A program made the position numbers and the translations under genes. 37,720 nucleotides of DNA from an uncultured Lachnospiraceae bacterium (GTDB taxonomy: Bacteria; Bacillota; Clostridia; Lachnospirales; Lachnospiraceae). The notes beneath the pieces were generated by a model. That model was not told where the DNA came from and did no database searches. It was given only the letters and a program-made list of their open reading frames with translations. How positions within the stretch are numbered: position 1 is the stretch's first letter; every line of letters begins with the position of its first letter. Shown here piece after piece: positions 1 to 10,449 of this stretch. The DNA lies in assembly GCA_902796355.1 (NCBI GenBank), contig CADBOU010000124.1, forward strand, positions 1 to 37,720, written 5' to 3'.

Positions 1-1083
1 CCCGGACATTCTTCATTAATGGGTATCATCAAAGCTGATGGATATGGGCATGGATGTGAACGTATCGGACAGATGCTGGAAGAGCTGTCCTTTGTATGGG
101 GATACGGAGTTGCTACCGGAGACGAAGCGCTTGAACTCAAAGCGGTTCCTCTTCACAAACCTGTATTAGTGCTCGGATGTGTCTTTCCAGACCAGTATGA
201 TGCCATGATTGAAAATGAAGTGCGGATGAATGTCTACACTTATGATATGGCTGTAGAAATCGCAGAAAGGGCTGCAGCTTTAAATCTTAAGGCATATGTT
301 CACGTTAAAATTGACAGCGGGATGAACCGGCTGGGATTTTCCTGCACTCAAGAATCCATTGATCAGATCGAAGCGCTTTGCCAATTGCCTGAATTAGAAA
401 CAGAGGGTATATTTACTCATTTCTCAAAAGCAGATGAGGCTGATAAAGCTTTTACTGAGAAACAGATCAATTCATTTAACTATATGATTGACGCCCTGCA
501 TAAAAGGGGAATTAGTTTTCCGCTTGTTCATGCGGCCAACAGTGCGGGCATTATTGATTTCGGTTCGCTGCCATATCCTCTTGTCAGGGCAGGAATTGCG
601 ATGTATGGGTTATATCCTTCGGAAGAGGTTGATCGTACTCATGTCAGATTAAAACCGGCCCTCTCGCTCAAAAGCCGCGTCATTATGGTAAAAGACATTC
701 ATGCAGGTGATTCAGTCAGCTATGGCGGCCTGTTTACGGCAGATCACACGATGCGTATCGCGACGGTGCCTGTCGGCTATGGGGACGGTTATCCGCGCTC
801 GCTTTCTGAAAAAGGATCTGTGTTGATCCGCGGGAAACGGGCGAAGATTCTCGGCCGTGTATGTATGGATCAGTTTATGGTTGATGTGTCAGATATTCCG
901 GATGTCTCATTTCTTGACCCTGTCACGCTGATCGGCACTGACGGAGATGAAGAGATCACGGTTGAAGAACTGGCTCAATTATCAGGGCGTTTTAACTATG
1001 AATTTGTCTGTGATTTAAATAAACGTATACCGCGTGTTTACTTTGAAGACGGTCGCATCGTCGCTTCCGTTGACTATTTTTAA
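1..1083 (+). CDS. alr: Alanine racemase, 5'-truncated by the window edge
   Basis: PLP-dependent racemase that interconverts L- and D-alanine and supplies D-Ala for peptidoglycan. The reading frame is open from base 1, so the true start lies upstream; roughly 25-30 N-terminal residues are missing, judging from the usual family length of 370-390. The PLP-lysine motif KADGYGHG is visible at nt 31-54. The SYGG motif near nt 718-729 carries the catalytic tyrosine of the C-terminal domain, and the typical NKRIPRVYF ending follows. The fold is an alpha/beta barrel plus a beta domain. A CBS-domain gene starts 28 nt downstream. Identification is secure; the absent start is due only to the window boundary. 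Confidence 0.95.
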   Translation, partial: PGHSSLMGIIKADGYGHGCERIGQMLEELSFVWGYGVATGDEALELKAVPLHKPVLVLGCVFPDQYDAMIENEVRMNVYTYDMAVEIAERAAALNLKAYVHVKIDSGMNRLGFSCTQESIDQIEALCQLPELETEGIFTHFSKADEADKAFTEKQINSFNYMIDALHKRGISFPLVHAANSAGIIDFGSLPYPLVRAGIAMYGLYPSEEVDRTHVRLKPALSLKSRVIMVKDIHAGDSVSYGGLFTADHTMRIATVPVGYGDGYPRSLSEKGSVLIRGKRAKILGRVCMDQFMVDVSDIPDVSFLDPVTLIGTDGDEEITVEELAQLSGRFNYEFVCDLNKRIPRVYFEDGRIVASVDYF

Positions 1084-1111
1084 ATCCATTAAAAAGGAGG
1101 GATGATTTTCC

Positions 1112-1924
1112 ATGAAAAAAGATAACTCCGATCCTGCCGAACAAAAGAGAGTTGCCGGCAAGATCATGTCTATTGTCGAAGCTGGCAGGACAGAGGGAAT
1201 CTTTGACGACGATGATGTGGAGATTCTGAGAAACTTTATTAAATACGGTGATAAGGATGTCAAGCTGGTCATGACGCATCGGAAAGATATAGCGGCGCTT
1301 TCCTCGGAAGAGAAGCTGCAGGATGCGTTAATGTTTATTTTGACACAGAACTTCTCGCGTTTTCCAATTTATGAAGGAGATATCGATTCAATAATCGGCA
1401 TGATTCATCTTCGGGATGCAGTCCGGGCTTATCTGAATCATGATCTGCGCGATAAATCGCTCAGTGAGTTGGAAGAGTATATCCGGCCTGTCAGTTTTGT
1501 CCCTGAATCAAAAGAGATTGACGGCATCTTCAGAATGATGCAGCAGGAAAAGGCGCATATTGTTATTGTGGTTGATGAATATGGCCAGACAGCCGGACTA
1601 GCCACAATGGAAGATATTATCGAAGAGATTATGGGTAATATACTTGACGAGTATGACGAGGAGGAAGTGCTCTTTACCAGACAAAAAGACGGATCGTTTC
1701 TGGCGAAAGGAATGATTGAGCTCTCTGATTTAAAAGAGGAGATTCCGATTGACTTTGAAGAAGGGGACTATGAGACTCTGAACGGGTTTCTGGTTTCCAG
1801 AATCGACCATATCCCTACGCCTGATGAGGATATCAAAGTTGAGTACGGGGGCTATCTGTTCAATGTGATCAGTGTCTCCGATAATATGATTCAGGTCGTA
1901 GAGATCAGGAAGCAAGATTCATGA
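1112..1924 (+). CDS. CBS-pair / CorC-HlyC domain protein without a membrane domain
   Basis: A 270-residue soluble protein. Two CBS motifs (about residues 53-112 and 124-180, the second with VDEYGQTAGLATMEDIIEEI) are followed by a CorC_HlyC domain at about 185-265. Larger relatives (hemolysin III-like/CNNM proteins) carry an N-terminal four-helix DUF21 membrane domain; this one lacks it and resembles the short CorC type linked to magnesium/cobalt handling. AAGGAGG at 1094-1100 fixes the ATG start. The stop overlaps the next start (ATGA), which suggests translational coupling to the AEC carrier. The actual ligand or ion is unknown, and the old hemolysin label should not be taken literally. Confidence 0.85.
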   Translation: MKKDNSDPAEQKRVAGKIMSIVEAGRTEGIFDDDDVEILRNFIKYGDKDVKLVMTHRKDIAALSSEEKLQDALMFILTQNFSRFPIYEGDIDSIIGMIHLRDAVRAYLNHDLRDKSLSELEEYIRPVSFVPESKEIDGIFRMMQQEKAHIVIVVDEYGQTAGLATMEDIIEEIMGNILDEYDEEEVLFTRQKDGSFLAKGMIELSDLKEEIPIDFEEGDYETLNGFLVSRIDHIPTPDEDIKVEYGGYLFNVISVSDNMIQVVEIRKQDS

Positions 1925-2853
1925 GTTTCAGTTATGTTCTGGGCAAGATGCTGTCTCTGGCCATCATGATGATGCTCGGCTTTGCAGCTCACAAGGGGCA
2001 TATACTAAGTGCCAAGACCAATGAAGACTTGTCTAAACTTGCTGTTGACATTACAACACCCGCTATGATGCTGGCATCGCTGAGCGCGACCAAGGCAACC
2101 CGGTCAGATCTGTTGATCATCGTTGCGGCCGGAGCCGTCATCTGCGGCGTTCTAATTGCCGCCGCAGAATTGATAACACGGTTTTTTCCGTGTTCTCAGA
2201 AAGAAAGACCGGTTTACAAGTATTTTCTTGTGTTCACAAACAATGCGTTTATGGGCTTGCCAGTTGTGCTGATGCTGTGGGGTGAAAAAGCGCTGTTGTA
2301 CGCATCGCTGCTCAATATACCGATCAGTATACTGATGTTTTCTTATGGCATGTGGCAGTATGCTAAGGCTGGTTCAGACGATCCGTCATTCAGTTTAAGA
2401 AAAATTATCAACATACCGATTATATCAGCTGTACTTGTATTAGTGTTAGCGATGTTTTCTTTTAAGTTTACTGGTGTACTGCAGGATACGTTTCAGTTAA
2501 TCGGAGACGCCACCGTTCCGCTGTCAATGATTATTATCGGATCCACACTCGCTGAAAAGCCGGTGAAAGGTATATTTGAGAACAGATTTCTATATCTGTT
2601 TGCACTGATTCGGCTGATGATCGTTCCGGCTGTGATTCTGGGCATTTTGTATTTCCTTCCGATCAATCCGCTGATCAAAGGAGTGCTGGTGATTATCACA
2701 GCAATGCCCGGATCAGCTACCGGCGTCATGTTTGCTCAAATGCACAGCGTTAACAGGACAATATCGTCCAGGTATGTTTTTATTTCGACTGTTTTATCTG
2801 TTATTACGATTCCAGTTATGTCGGTGATTATACTGTCGCCGCTGGGGATTTAA
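1921..2853 (+). CDS. AEC-family (auxin efflux carrier-like) transporter
   Basis: A 310-residue integral membrane protein with about ten hydrophobic segments. It has features of the bacterial AEC/malate-permease family: an early LAVDITTPAMML stretch, a central cytoplasmic break, and a small-residue-rich late helix (ITAMPGSATGVMFAQ) typical of these carriers. Family members move organic acids or other small anions; the substrate cannot be read from sequence. The start ATG overlaps the upstream stop by four bases, so it is probably co-translated with the CBS protein. No terminator is evident before yebC, which begins 36 nt downstream. Confidence 0.85.
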   Translation: MSFSYVLGKMLSLAIMMMLGFAAHKGHILSAKTNEDLSKLAVDITTPAMMLASLSATKATRSDLLIIVAAGAVICGVLIAAAELITRFFPCSQKERPVYKYFLVFTNNAFMGLPVVLMLWGEKALLYASLLNIPISILMFSYGMWQYAKAGSDDPSFSLRKIINIPIISAVLVLVLAMFSFKFTGVLQDTFQLIGDATVPLSMIIIGSTLAEKPVKGIFENRFLYLFALIRLMIVPAVILGILYFLPINPLIKGVLVIITAMPGSATGVMFAQMHSVNRTISSRYVFISTVLSVITIPVMSVIILSPLGI

Positions 2854-2889
2854 TCAAAAACCAAGTGATTTAGAAAGGGTATAAAAAGA

Positions 2890-3627
2890 ATGTCAGGACA
2901 CTCAAAGTTTGCTAACATCAAACACAAAAAAGAAAAAAATGATGCCGCAAAGGGCAAAATCTTTACAAAACTCGGCCGTGAACTGGCTGTCGCAGTACGT
3001 GAAGGCGGCGGCTCAGATCCAGCCAGCAACAGCCGTCTGCGTGATGCGATCGCCAAAGCGAAATCAAACAATATGCCAAACGATACGATTGACAAGGCAA
3101 TTAAAAAAGCGGCGGGAGAGGACGGCGAGCATCGTTATGAACGGGCTACGTATGAAGGATACGGCCCAGGAGGAACAGCCATTATTGTCGAGGCACTGAC
3201 AGACAATAAAAACCGGACAGCTTCCAATGTACGCCACGCTTTTACAAAAGGTAACGGCAATATCGGAACGCAGGGCTGTGTTTCATTTATGTTTGATCAG
3301 AAAGGACAGATTATCGTAGATAAGGACGAATATGACGGCGATGCTGATACACTGATGATGGACGCGCTTGACTGCGGAGCAGAAGATTTCTCCGAGGAAG
3401 AAGACTCTTATGAGATCCTCACAGATCCTAACGACTTCTCTGATGTTCGTTATGAACTGGAGAAAAAAGGTGTTCCTATGGCATCAGCTGAAGTGACAAT
3501 GATTCCGCAAACAGAAGTGTCCTTGACAGATCCTGAAGATATTAAAAATCTCGTCAAAACGCTTGACATTCTGGAAGAAGATGATGATGTGCAGGATGTC
3601 TACCACAATGCGGATTATGAGGAATAA
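2890..3627 (+). CDS. yebC: YebC/TACO1-family protein
   Basis: A 245-residue cytosolic protein of the usual YebC length. It begins with the family signature MSGHSKFANIKHKK and contains the conserved YEGYGPGGTAIIVE and TDNKNRTASNVRHAFTK segments. The family was first described as transcriptional regulators; more recent work links YebC/TACO1 proteins to relief of ribosome stalling, so translation is the better-supported role. GAAAGGG at 2873-2879 precedes the ATG. The stop is three bases before ftsK, so the two are likely co-transcribed. Confidence 0.95.
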   Translation: MSGHSKFANIKHKKEKNDAAKGKIFTKLGRELAVAVREGGGSDPASNSRLRDAIAKAKSNNMPNDTIDKAIKKAAGEDGEHRYERATYEGYGPGGTAIIVEALTDNKNRTASNVRHAFTKGNGNIGTQGCVSFMFDQKGQIIVDKDEYDGDADTLMMDALDCGAEDFSEEEDSYEILTDPNDFSDVRYELEKKGVPMASAEVTMIPQTEVSLTDPEDIKNLVKTLDILEEDDDVQDVYHNADYEE

Positions 3628-3630
3628 TGA

Positions 3631-6195
3631 ATGAGTAAACGCACCAGAAGGAAAAAAGTGAATAAAAAACCCTGGGTGATTGCGTTAATCATCTTAGCAG
3701 CTTTAGCTGTTTTCTGTGAGCTGAGCCTGTTTGGACTTTGCGGTTCGCTGGGAGGAATCATTCATAACGCGCTGATCGGTACATTCGGTCTGCTCGGATG
3801 GATTTTCCCTGTCCTGCTGTGGATCTGGGTCTATTATATGATCACGCAGCTGGTACTGCGGAAGATGCGGGCCAGCGCTCTCATGAAAGCGGTTGTAGCC
3901 TTTTTTCTCTTTTGGGTTTTGTGTGCTCTGATTCATCATTTTGTGATTCCGTATGACAAGCAGGCGTCTTTTTCTGATGACTATGCACAATGTGTGAGCC
4001 GCGGTAATGGCGGCGGCACTTTTGGCGCATTAATTGTGCGTTTTCTGCGTCCGGCTCTCGGTGCCGTCGGTCTGGCTTTTGTCTTGATTGTCATCGGACT
4101 GCTTTTGTCTGAGCTTTTAACTGACGGGTTGATCATCAGATCCGTGCGCCAGATTATCCTGAAAGACAGCTCTCCGGAGAGGGCAGCAAAGAAAGAGGAG
4201 AAAAAAGCAAAAAAGGAAAAGAGGAAAGAAAAAGCTGATCAAAAACAGGATGATTTGGCTGAAGGACCTCCTGTAGAAAGGCCGCAGTATGAATCCGATC
4301 CGCGATATTTTGACATCAAAGATACAAAGAGTACAGATGTCACCGATCACCATGAAGATATTCACATTCATGATTCTCTGTTCACCACACTGGATGAACC
4401 CAACGCTCCAGTGAGCAGACAGAAATCAAAAGCAGGCGGTACTTCTGTAGGACGATCTCCTGATATTGTTGAATTATCAGATACAGATAGTTCTGGACAG
4501 GCTGAGATTTCTGAAGATTCTCTCTATCAAACGGTTGGTGATGCGCGGGGTAAAGACAGCCATCAGCCTGAAGTGAAAAAGAAGACAGCCCGTAAGCAGG
4601 TCAAAACAAAGAACGCTGACGCATCCGGCAATGAAGGATCTGCAAAAGCAACAAAAACAGAAGAAATGATTCTCTCTGGCGATTCAACTGCTTTGGACAG
4701 TGATTATGTGTTTCCGCCATATTCACTTTTGTCACGCGGTTCCCGCTCTTCAGGTGACTCACGCAGTTATCTTCGCGAGACGGCTCAAAAGCTTGAGGAT
4801 ACATTACAAAGTTTTGGGGTTAATGTCACTGTCACTGACGTCAGCTGCGGGCCTGCGGTCACCAGATATGAGCTGCAGCCGGAAGCAGGAGTTAAAGTCA
4901 GCCGCATCGTTTCGCTCGAGAGTGATATAAAGTTAAATCTTGCTGCTTCAGATATCCGTATTGAGGCGCCGATTCCCGGAAAAGCAGCTGTCGGTATCGA
5001 AGTACCCAACAAGACAAACATGACGGTGATGCTGCGCGATTTGTTGGAAGATGAGGCTTTTAAGAACCAAAAATCCAGGATCGCTTTTGCTGCCGGCCGT
5101 GATATTGCCGGTATGCCGGTGATCGCGGACATTCAAAAGATGCCGCATGTGTTGATAGCTGGTGCAACCGGATCCGGTAAGTCAGTCTGTATTAACACCA
5201 TCATCATGAGTCTTTTGTACCGGGCCAAACCTGATGAGGTTAAGATGATCATGATCGATCCCAAGGTAGTGGAGTTATCGGTCTATAATAACATTCCTCA
5301 TTTGCTGATCCCTGTTGTTACAGATCCCAAAAAAGCGGCAGGTGCACTGAATTGGGCTGTTGCGGAGATGGGCCGCCGCTACCGTCTGTTTGCCGAATTC
5401 GGAGCGCGTAAGATAGAAGAGTACAATACGCGTCTGAAGCGCGAATTAAAGAAGAAGCCTCAAGATGAAGAGGATACGCTTCGCCCGCTTCCTCAGATCG
5501 TCATAATTGTTGACGAACTTGCTGATTTGATGATGGTTTCATCAAAAGAAGTTGAAGATGCGATTGTCAGATTAACGCAGCTAGCACGGGCCGCCGGTAT
5601 TCATCTGGTGATCGCGACACAGAGGCCTTCTGTGAATGTCATTACCGGACTGATCAAGGCTAATATGCCTTCGCGCATCGCCTTTGCAGTCACCAGCGGT
5701 GTAGATTCAAGAACGATCCTTGATATGAATGGTGCGGAAAAACTGCTGGGAAAAGGCGATATGCTCTTTTTCCCGTCAGGATATCCTAAACCTGTCCGTG
5801 TACAGGGAGCATTTGTCTCTGATGATGAAGTCAGCAAAGTGGTTGACTATGTCATTAAACACAATCAGGAGACCGGTTATGATGAATCAACAATTGAACA
5901 GGTGAGTGCTGCTTCTTCGACCATTGGCGGATCACAGACGATCTCCGGACAGGAGTCGCAGGAAGACGATCGCGACGAATATTTTGTCGAGGCCGGTAAG
6001 TTCATCATTGAAAAAGAGAAAGCTTCCATCGGTATGCTGCAGCGTCGGTTTAAAATCGGTTTTAACCGTGCGGCACGCATCATGGATCAGCTGTGTGAAG
6101 CAGGTGTTGTCGGAGAAGAGGAAGGGACAAAACCGCGCCGCGTTCTCATGACATCTGCTGATGAGTTTGAACAAAGTTTATTACAGGACGATTAA
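3631..6195 (+). CDS. ftsK: DNA translocase FtsK/SpoIIIE
   Basis: An 854-residue hexameric ATPase that pumps double-stranded DNA through the division (or sporulation) septum. About four membrane helices lie in residues 10-180. A long charged, low-complexity linker runs to about 370, followed by the alpha/beta motor: Walker A GATGSGKS at 511-518 and Walker B IVIIVDE with D628/E629. A C-terminal gamma winged helix (about 781-842, containing [20 protein letters not shown]) normally reads polar DNA sequences that set translocation direction. FtsK also activates Xer recombination in several bacteria, which is relevant to the XerS-like gene at 36.3 kb. FtsK and SpoIIIE roles cannot be separated by sequence alone. 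Confidence 0.95.
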   Translation: MSKRTRRKKVNKKPWVIALIILAALAVFCELSLFGLCGSLGGIIHNALIGTFGLLGWIFPVLLWIWVYYMITQLVLRKMRASALMKAVVAFFLFWVLCALIHHFVIPYDKQASFSDDYAQCVSRGNGGGTFGALIVRFLRPALGAVGLAFVLIVIGLLLSELLTDGLIIRSVRQIILKDSSPERAAKKEEKKAKKEKRKEKADQKQDDLAEGPPVERPQYESDPRYFDIKDTKSTDVTDHHEDIHIHDSLFTTLDEPNAPVSRQKSKAGGTSVGRSPDIVELSDTDSSGQAEISEDSLYQTVGDARGKDSHQPEVKKKTARKQVKTKNADASGNEGSAKATKTEEMILSGDSTALDSDYVFPPYSLLSRGSRSSGDSRSYLRETAQKLEDTLQSFGVNVTVTDVSCGPAVTRYELQPEAGVKVSRIVSLESDIKLNLAASDIRIEAPIPGKAAVGIEVPNKTNMTVMLRDLLEDEAFKNQKSRIAFAAGRDIAGMPVIADIQKMPHVLIAGATGSGKSVCINTIIMSLLYRAKPDEVKMIMIDPKVVELSVYNNIPHLLIPVVTDPKKAAGALNWAVAEMGRRYRLFAEFGARKIEEYNTRLKRELKKKPQDEEDTLRPLPQIVIIVDELADLMMVSSKEVEDAIVRLTQLARAAGIHLVIATQRPSVNVITGLIKANMPSRIAFAVTSGVDSRTILDMNGAEKLLGKGDMLFFPSGYPKPVRVQGAFVSDDEVSKVVDYVIKHNQETGYDESTIEQVSAASSTIGGSQTISGQESQEDDRDEYFVEAGKFIIEKEKASIGMLQRRFKIGFNRAARIMDQLCEAGVVGEEEGTKPRRVLMTSADEFEQSLLQDD

Positions 6196-6215
6196 TCAAA
6201 GAGGGGGAAAGCTAG

Positions 6216-7067
6216 ATGACGGGAGTCGTGATTGACGGGAAAGCAGTTGCTGCACGCGTTAGAGAAGAGGTAAAAGCTGATTGCATTTCATTTCAGGAGC
6301 AATATGGATTTGCACCTAAACTGATTGTGATCCAGGTAGGTGATTTTGGCCCTTCAACTATCTATGTGCGCAACAAGAAAAAAGCTTGTGAAAATGTAGG
6401 CATAGAATCCGAGATATGGCATCTGCCTGATACAATCACGCAGGAAATGCTTCTTGAAAAGATTGATCAGTGCAACACAGATGATCAGATCAGCGGTGTG
6501 CTTGTGCAATTGCCGCTGCCCGATCACCTCGATGCGGTTGCCTGCAGAAATGCGATTGATCCCAAAAAGGATGTAGACGGATTTCATCCGATTAACACCG
6601 GCAAAATGATTGCAGGGGAAGAATCCCTTCTGCCGTGTACACCGGCGGGAATTATCCGCCTTCTAGATGAATACAACATCCAGACAGATGGAGCTCACTG
6701 TGTCGTTGTCGGACGCAGCCATATTGTCGGAAAACCGATGGCTGCATTGATGCTGGAGAGAAACGCCACCGTTACAGTATGTCATTCTCACACTAAAGAT
6801 CTGGCGCAGTATACAAAGCAGGCCGATATTCTGATCTCAGCAGTCGGACAGGCCAACATGATTACTGCAGAATATGTCAAGCCAGGTGCTGTCGTGATTG
6901 ATGTAGCCATGAACAGAGATGAGCAGGGTAAACTCTGCGGCGATATCAAGTATGATGAAGTCAGTCAGATCGCTTCGGCTATTACACCTGTTCCGGGCGG
7001 TGTCGGTCCCATGACGGTTGCAATGTTAATGTATAACTGTTTACTTGCTGCAAGGAGAAATCGGTAA
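6216..7067 (+). CDS. folD: Bifunctional methylene-THF dehydrogenase / methenyl-THF cyclohydrolase
   Basis: Folate one-carbon enzyme converting 5,10-methylene-THF to 5,10-methenyl-THF with NADP, then to 10-formyl-THF. The length of 283 residues matches the family. Visible signatures are the catalytic YVRNKKKACE segment (Tyr and Lys of the active site), the cofactor loop GRSHIVGKPMA, and the C-terminal PGGVGPMTVAML. A GAGGGGG ribosome binding site (6201-6207) supports the start. A second folate gene, 5-formyl-THF cyclo-ligase, lies at 12.6 kb but not in the same immediate pair. Confidence 0.96.
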   Translation: MTGVVIDGKAVAARVREEVKADCISFQEQYGFAPKLIVIQVGDFGPSTIYVRNKKKACENVGIESEIWHLPDTITQEMLLEKIDQCNTDDQISGVLVQLPLPDHLDAVACRNAIDPKKDVDGFHPINTGKMIAGEESLLPCTPAGIIRLLDEYNIQTDGAHCVVVGRSHIVGKPMAALMLERNATVTVCHSHTKDLAQYTKQADILISAVGQANMITAEYVKPGAVVIDVAMNRDEQGKLCGDIKYDEVSQIASAITPVPGGVGPMTVAMLMYNCLLAARRNR

Positions 7068-7069
7068 TC

Positions 7070-8218
7070 ATGATGAGATGTCCACGATGCGGATCCGACA
7101 TTCCGGACAGTATGCTCGTTTGTCCGGACTGCGGATATGAAGTGCAGATGGTGCCTGACTATAATCCGCTCGATGATGTACTTGCGAGGGAGATAGAGGA
7201 TTCTGGCGGACGACGCAGGCCGGATCAGTATGCTGCCAGACAAAGAGCACAGGCAGCGAGAGAGGCCGAGATAGCCCGTCGCCGTAAAGTGCGTCAGGAA
7301 CAGTTAAGGCGTAAAAAGAAGCAGCGCAGAAATCTGTTGATCACGATGTTTCTGCTGTTGGCTTCGATTGCTATTCTTGTCTTTTTAATATACTGGAATT
7401 CCTATTCAGGATTGGTTTCGCGTGCCAAAAGAGCACATCAGGACAATCGTTACACAGAAGCTGAGAGGCTGTTAAATAAGGCGATTGACCGACACCCGGA
7501 CAAGGATGCTGCTTACCGGGCTTTGTATAAGGTTTATATTTCTCAGGATAAGGAAGAAGAGGCTGAAGCATATTTACTCGATGTAATCAGCAAATATCCT
7601 GATAACACGTCATTGTATGAAGTTCTGTTTGCCTTTTATATTGACAGTAAGGAGTCTTCTAAAATAGCCGAGGTTCTTGATACGATTGAAGATGAGAGTT
7701 TGCTCAACAAACTCAAACAATACAATGCCCCTGAACCGACGTCATCTCTGGAAGAGGGATCTTACGATGATGTACAACAAGTTTCATTAGAGGCAAACGG
7801 GGCTGAAAACATTTACTACACAACAGATGGCTCTGACCCCACAAAAGAATCAAAACGCTATATCAATCCCATTCAGATATCAGAAGGAGAGACTGCGGTA
7901 AAGGCCATTTCTGTCAACAAAAAGGGAATTGAAAGTCTCCCTGTCACTTTTGATTATAAGGTCGAAATACCAATTGCTGATGCACCTGCCGTGACACCCA
8001 GCACAGGTCAGTATACCGGAGCACAACAGATTGAAGTGAAGGTTCCTGAAGGGTATACTGCATACTACACGATGGACGGAACAGAGCCTACCGCCACTTC
8101 AGACAGATATGAAGGACCGATTGAGATGCCGAAGGGTAATACGATTTTCTCTGTCGTATTGTTTTCTCCGGATGGAAAGTTTTCAGATATCACAAAGAGA
8201 AATTATGAAAGGCTTTAA
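7070..8218 (+). CDS. Zinc-ribbon / TPR / chitobiase-repeat membrane protein of unknown function
   Basis: A 382-residue protein. An N-terminal zinc ribbon (Cys4, Cys7, Cys18, Cys21) and a highly basic, Arg-rich helix (about 48-87) precede one membrane segment at 89-109. After it come TPR-like helices (about 115-220) and two similar beta repeats (about 230-290 and 315-380), each with a YYTxDGxxPT core as in the chitobiase/beta-hexosaminidase C-terminal domain family (CHB_HEX_C). By the positive-inside rule the zinc ribbon is cytosolic and the repeats are outside, perhaps against the wall. It starts two bases after folD and ends two bases before the uridine phosphorylase gene, so it is operonic. 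Similar architectures occur in Clostridia, but no function is known to me. Confidence 0.75.
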   Translation: MMRCPRCGSDIPDSMLVCPDCGYEVQMVPDYNPLDDVLAREIEDSGGRRRPDQYAARQRAQAAREAEIARRRKVRQEQLRRKKKQRRNLLITMFLLLASIAILVFLIYWNSYSGLVSRAKRAHQDNRYTEAERLLNKAIDRHPDKDAAYRALYKVYISQDKEEEAEAYLLDVISKYPDNTSLYEVLFAFYIDSKESSKIAEVLDTIEDESLLNKLKQYNAPEPTSSLEEGSYDDVQQVSLEANGAENIYYTTDGSDPTKESKRYINPIQISEGETAVKAISVNKKGIESLPVTFDYKVEIPIADAPAVTPSTGQYTGAQQIEVKVPEGYTAYYTMDGTEPTATSDRYEGPIEMPKGNTIFSVVLFSPDGKFSDITKRNYERL

Positions 8219-8220
8219 CC

Positions 8221-9012
8221 ATGATTGACTACACAGAGGGGAGTGGCAAGCAGTATCATACAAATGTCGGCCCTGGAGATATCGGCCAATATGTCATTCT
8301 TCCAGGAGATCCAAAGCGATGCCGTATCATTGCTGACTATCTGGATGATGCCAGTCTGGTTGCAGACAGCCGAGAATTCACAACATATACAGGAACCCTT
8401 GATCATATTCCGGTATCTGTTGTGTCAACCGGAATCGGCGGCCCGTCTGCTTCGATTGCGCTTGAAGAACTTGTTGCATGCGGTGCCCATACATTTATCA
8501 GGGTGGGCACGTGCGGAGGGATTGCTCCTCGTGTAAAAGGCGGAGATCTGGTCATTGCCACCGGAGCAATCCGTATGGAAGGAACAACGCGGGAGTATGC
8601 GCCTATTGAGTTTCCCGCGGTTGCTGATCTTGATGTAACCCATGCTCTTGTTGAAGCTGCCCGCAGTCAAAACCGCATCTATCATGCAGGTGTTGTGCAG
8701 TGCAAGGATGCTTTTTTCGGACAGCATCAACCGGAAAAAATGCCAACTTCAGAGATGTTGCTCTACAAATGGAACGCCTGGAAGAAACTGGGCACACTGG
8801 CTTCAGAAATGGAATCTGCAGCTCTTTTTGTTTGCGGAAGCTATCTTGGAGTACGAGTCGGAACCGTCTTGTTAGCCATTGCCAATCAGGAAAGAGCGGC
8901 TGCCGGACTTGATAATGAGCAAAACCATGATATAACACGTCCTATTGAAACGGCATTGATTGCGCTCAGATCATTGATCGCTCATGATGATAAGCGAGGG
9001 AAGCAACAGTGA
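8221..9012 (+). CDS. udp: Uridine phosphorylase (NP-I family)
   Basis: A 263-residue nucleoside phosphorylase that splits uridine with phosphate into uracil and ribose-1-phosphate. Family landmarks are [30 protein letters not shown], the uridine-phosphorylase-like segment [20 protein letters not shown], and EMESAALF (ribose-binding Glu-Met-Glu). The [10 protein letters not shown] segment and the FGQHQ loop near the base-binding site favour uridine over purine nucleosides, though a broader nucleoside phosphorylase remains possible. GAAAGG at 8207-8212 supports the ATG. Its stop overlaps the cdd start, and the pairing fits cytidine to uridine to uracil salvage. Confidence 0.85.
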   Translation: MIDYTEGSGKQYHTNVGPGDIGQYVILPGDPKRCRIIADYLDDASLVADSREFTTYTGTLDHIPVSVVSTGIGGPSASIALEELVACGAHTFIRVGTCGGIAPRVKGGDLVIATGAIRMEGTTREYAPIEFPAVADLDVTHALVEAARSQNRIYHAGVVQCKDAFFGQHQPEKMPTSEMLLYKWNAWKKLGTLASEMESAALFVCGSYLGVRVGTVLLAIANQERAAAGLDNEQNHDITRPIETALIALRSLIAHDDKRGKQQ

Positions 9013-9410
9013 AAGATTATCGCGGATTGATGGATACTGCACTTCGTATGCGCGAGAATGCTTATGCACCTTATTCTCACTTTACTGTGGGCGCAGCACT
9101 TTTATGCGACAATGGTAAAGTGTATACAGGGTGTAATGTGGAAAACAGTGCTTTTTCACCGTCTATTTGTGCAGAACGGACTGCTTTCGCAAAAGCTGTC
9201 AGCGAAGGAGACCGTCACTTTACGGCCATCGCGATTGCCGGTGGTGCAGCAGATGAAAAAGCTGCCAGACCCTGTCCACCATGTGGTGTATGCCGTCAGG
9301 TGATGCAGGAGTTCTGTGATCCGCAAGAGTTTAAAATTGTTCTGCTTGATGGAGAGAACTTAGTTACATATCCGTTTAAAGCCTTATTTCCTGCTGGCTT
9401 TAAACTGTGA
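9009..9410 (+). CDS. cdd: Cytidine deaminase
   Basis: A 133-residue zinc enzyme that deaminates cytidine and deoxycytidine to uridine and deoxyuridine; it is the short homotetrameric type. The zinc site is complete: Cys54-Ala-Glu56 with the catalytic Glu, and Cys89-x-x-Cys92 in PCPPC. The start is GTG, overlapping the upstream stop by four bases (GTGA). It directly follows uridine phosphorylase, so its product is the substrate of its neighbour. In many Bacilli cdd lies downstream of the phoH-ybeY genes; here it lies just upstream of phoH. Confidence 0.95.
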   Translation: MKDYRGLMDTALRMRENAYAPYSHFTVGAALLCDNGKVYTGCNVENSAFSPSICAERTAFAKAVSEGDRHFTAIAIAGGAADEKAARPCPPCGVCRQVMQEFCDPQEFKIVLLDGENLVTYPFKALFPAGFKL

Positions 9411-9420
9411 GGAATAAAAT

Positions 9421-10449
9421 TTGGAAGAGACAAAACGTGAATTAACGATTCATTTACCTGCTTCAGTTGTTCAGGATATATTTGGACAGTTTGATGTATA
9501 TGCCCGAAAGATAGAAGCTTCATTTGGTGTATCTCTGATGACCCGTGACGGAGCCATCAAAGTGGCGGGGCCGGAGGAGCGCGTCGATGAAGCGGGAAAA
9601 GTGATTAATCAACTGGCGGAATTATCCGAAAAAGGTAAAACATTAGACGAGCAGAGTGTCAATTATGCCATTTCTCTCGGTCATGATCATGTTCCATTTC
9701 GAATGAGCGGGATGGACGAACATATTATCTGTCATACTCTCGCCGGAAAGCCAATTGTTCCAAAAACACTGGGACAGGAAAACTATGTCAATGCGATTAA
9801 AGAGCATATGATCACCTTCGGGCTTGGACCGGCCGGTACCGGTAAGACTTATCTTGCCATGGCGATGGGCATAACAGCTTTTAAAAATCACGATGTCGAC
9901 CGTATTATCCTGACGCGTCCGGCTATAGAAGCCGGAGAGAATCTTGGCTTTTTGCCCGGAGATTTACAGAGCAAGGTGGATCCTTATCTTCGCCCATTAT
10001 ATGACGCGCTCTATGAAATCATGGGAGCAGAGAGCTTTCTGAAACATACTGAACGCGGGCTGATTGAGGTGGCGCCGCTTGCCTATATGCGTGGACGTAC
10101 ACTCGATCGGGCATTTATCATACTGGATGAGGCACAGAACACGACACCTGCGCAGATGAAAATGTTTTTGACAAGAATCGGTTTTGGGTCTAAGGTTGTC
10201 ATCACCGGCGATATGACTCAAAAAGATCTTCCTGCAGGCAGTGTTTCCGGTCTGACAATCGCTGTGCGCGTGATTAAAAAGATTTCTGAAATAGCAGTCT
10301 GTGAACTGACCAGTCTTGATGTCGTGCGTCATCCTCTTGTTCAGAAGATTGTTGATGCATATGAACGCTTTGAAAGCAGTTCCGGAGGAAAATATAATGA
10401 CAATAAACATCGAGGAAACAGGAGCAGGCGCTCTTCCTCAGGAGCTTGA
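9421..10449 (+). CDS. phoH: PhoH-family ATPase
   Basis: A 342-residue P-loop protein of the PhoH/PhoL family. A KH-like N-terminal region (about 20-70) is followed by the ATPase core with Walker A GPAGTGKT at 136-143 and Walker B FIILDE (D236/E237). Its cellular role is not firmly settled; genetic linkage to ybeY suggests RNA or ribosome-related work. The start is TTG at 9421, with GTGAGGA at 9407-9413 overlapping the cdd stop. The last 53 bases overlap the start of ybeY in another frame and encode a basic, Ser/Arg/Asn-rich tail. Confidence 0.93.
   Translation: MEETKRELTIHLPASVVQDIFGQFDVYARKIEASFGVSLMTRDGAIKVAGPEERVDEAGKVINQLAELSEKGKTLDEQSVNYAISLGHDHVPFRMSGMDEHIICHTLAGKPIVPKTLGQENYVNAIKEHMITFGLGPAGTGKTYLAMAMGITAFKNHDVDRIILTRPAIEAGENLGFLPGDLQSKVDPYLRPLYDALYEIMGAESFLKHTERGLIEVAPLAYMRGRTLDRAFIILDEAQNTTPAQMKMFLTRIGFGSKVVITGDMTQKDLPAGSVSGLTIAVRVIKKISEIAVCELTSLDVVRHPLVQKIVDAYERFESSSGGKYNDNKHRGNRSRRSSSGA

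Noticed and set aside
992-1279. Minus-strand open frame over the alr/CBS junction, and many similar antisense frames
   Set aside because: They lie opposite well-conserved genes, have no ribosome binding sites or recognisable domains, and arise from codon bias of the real strand.
8225-8536. Second + strand frame inside the uridine phosphorylase gene
   Set aside because: It overlaps a gene with full family conservation in the other frame and encodes nothing recognisable.
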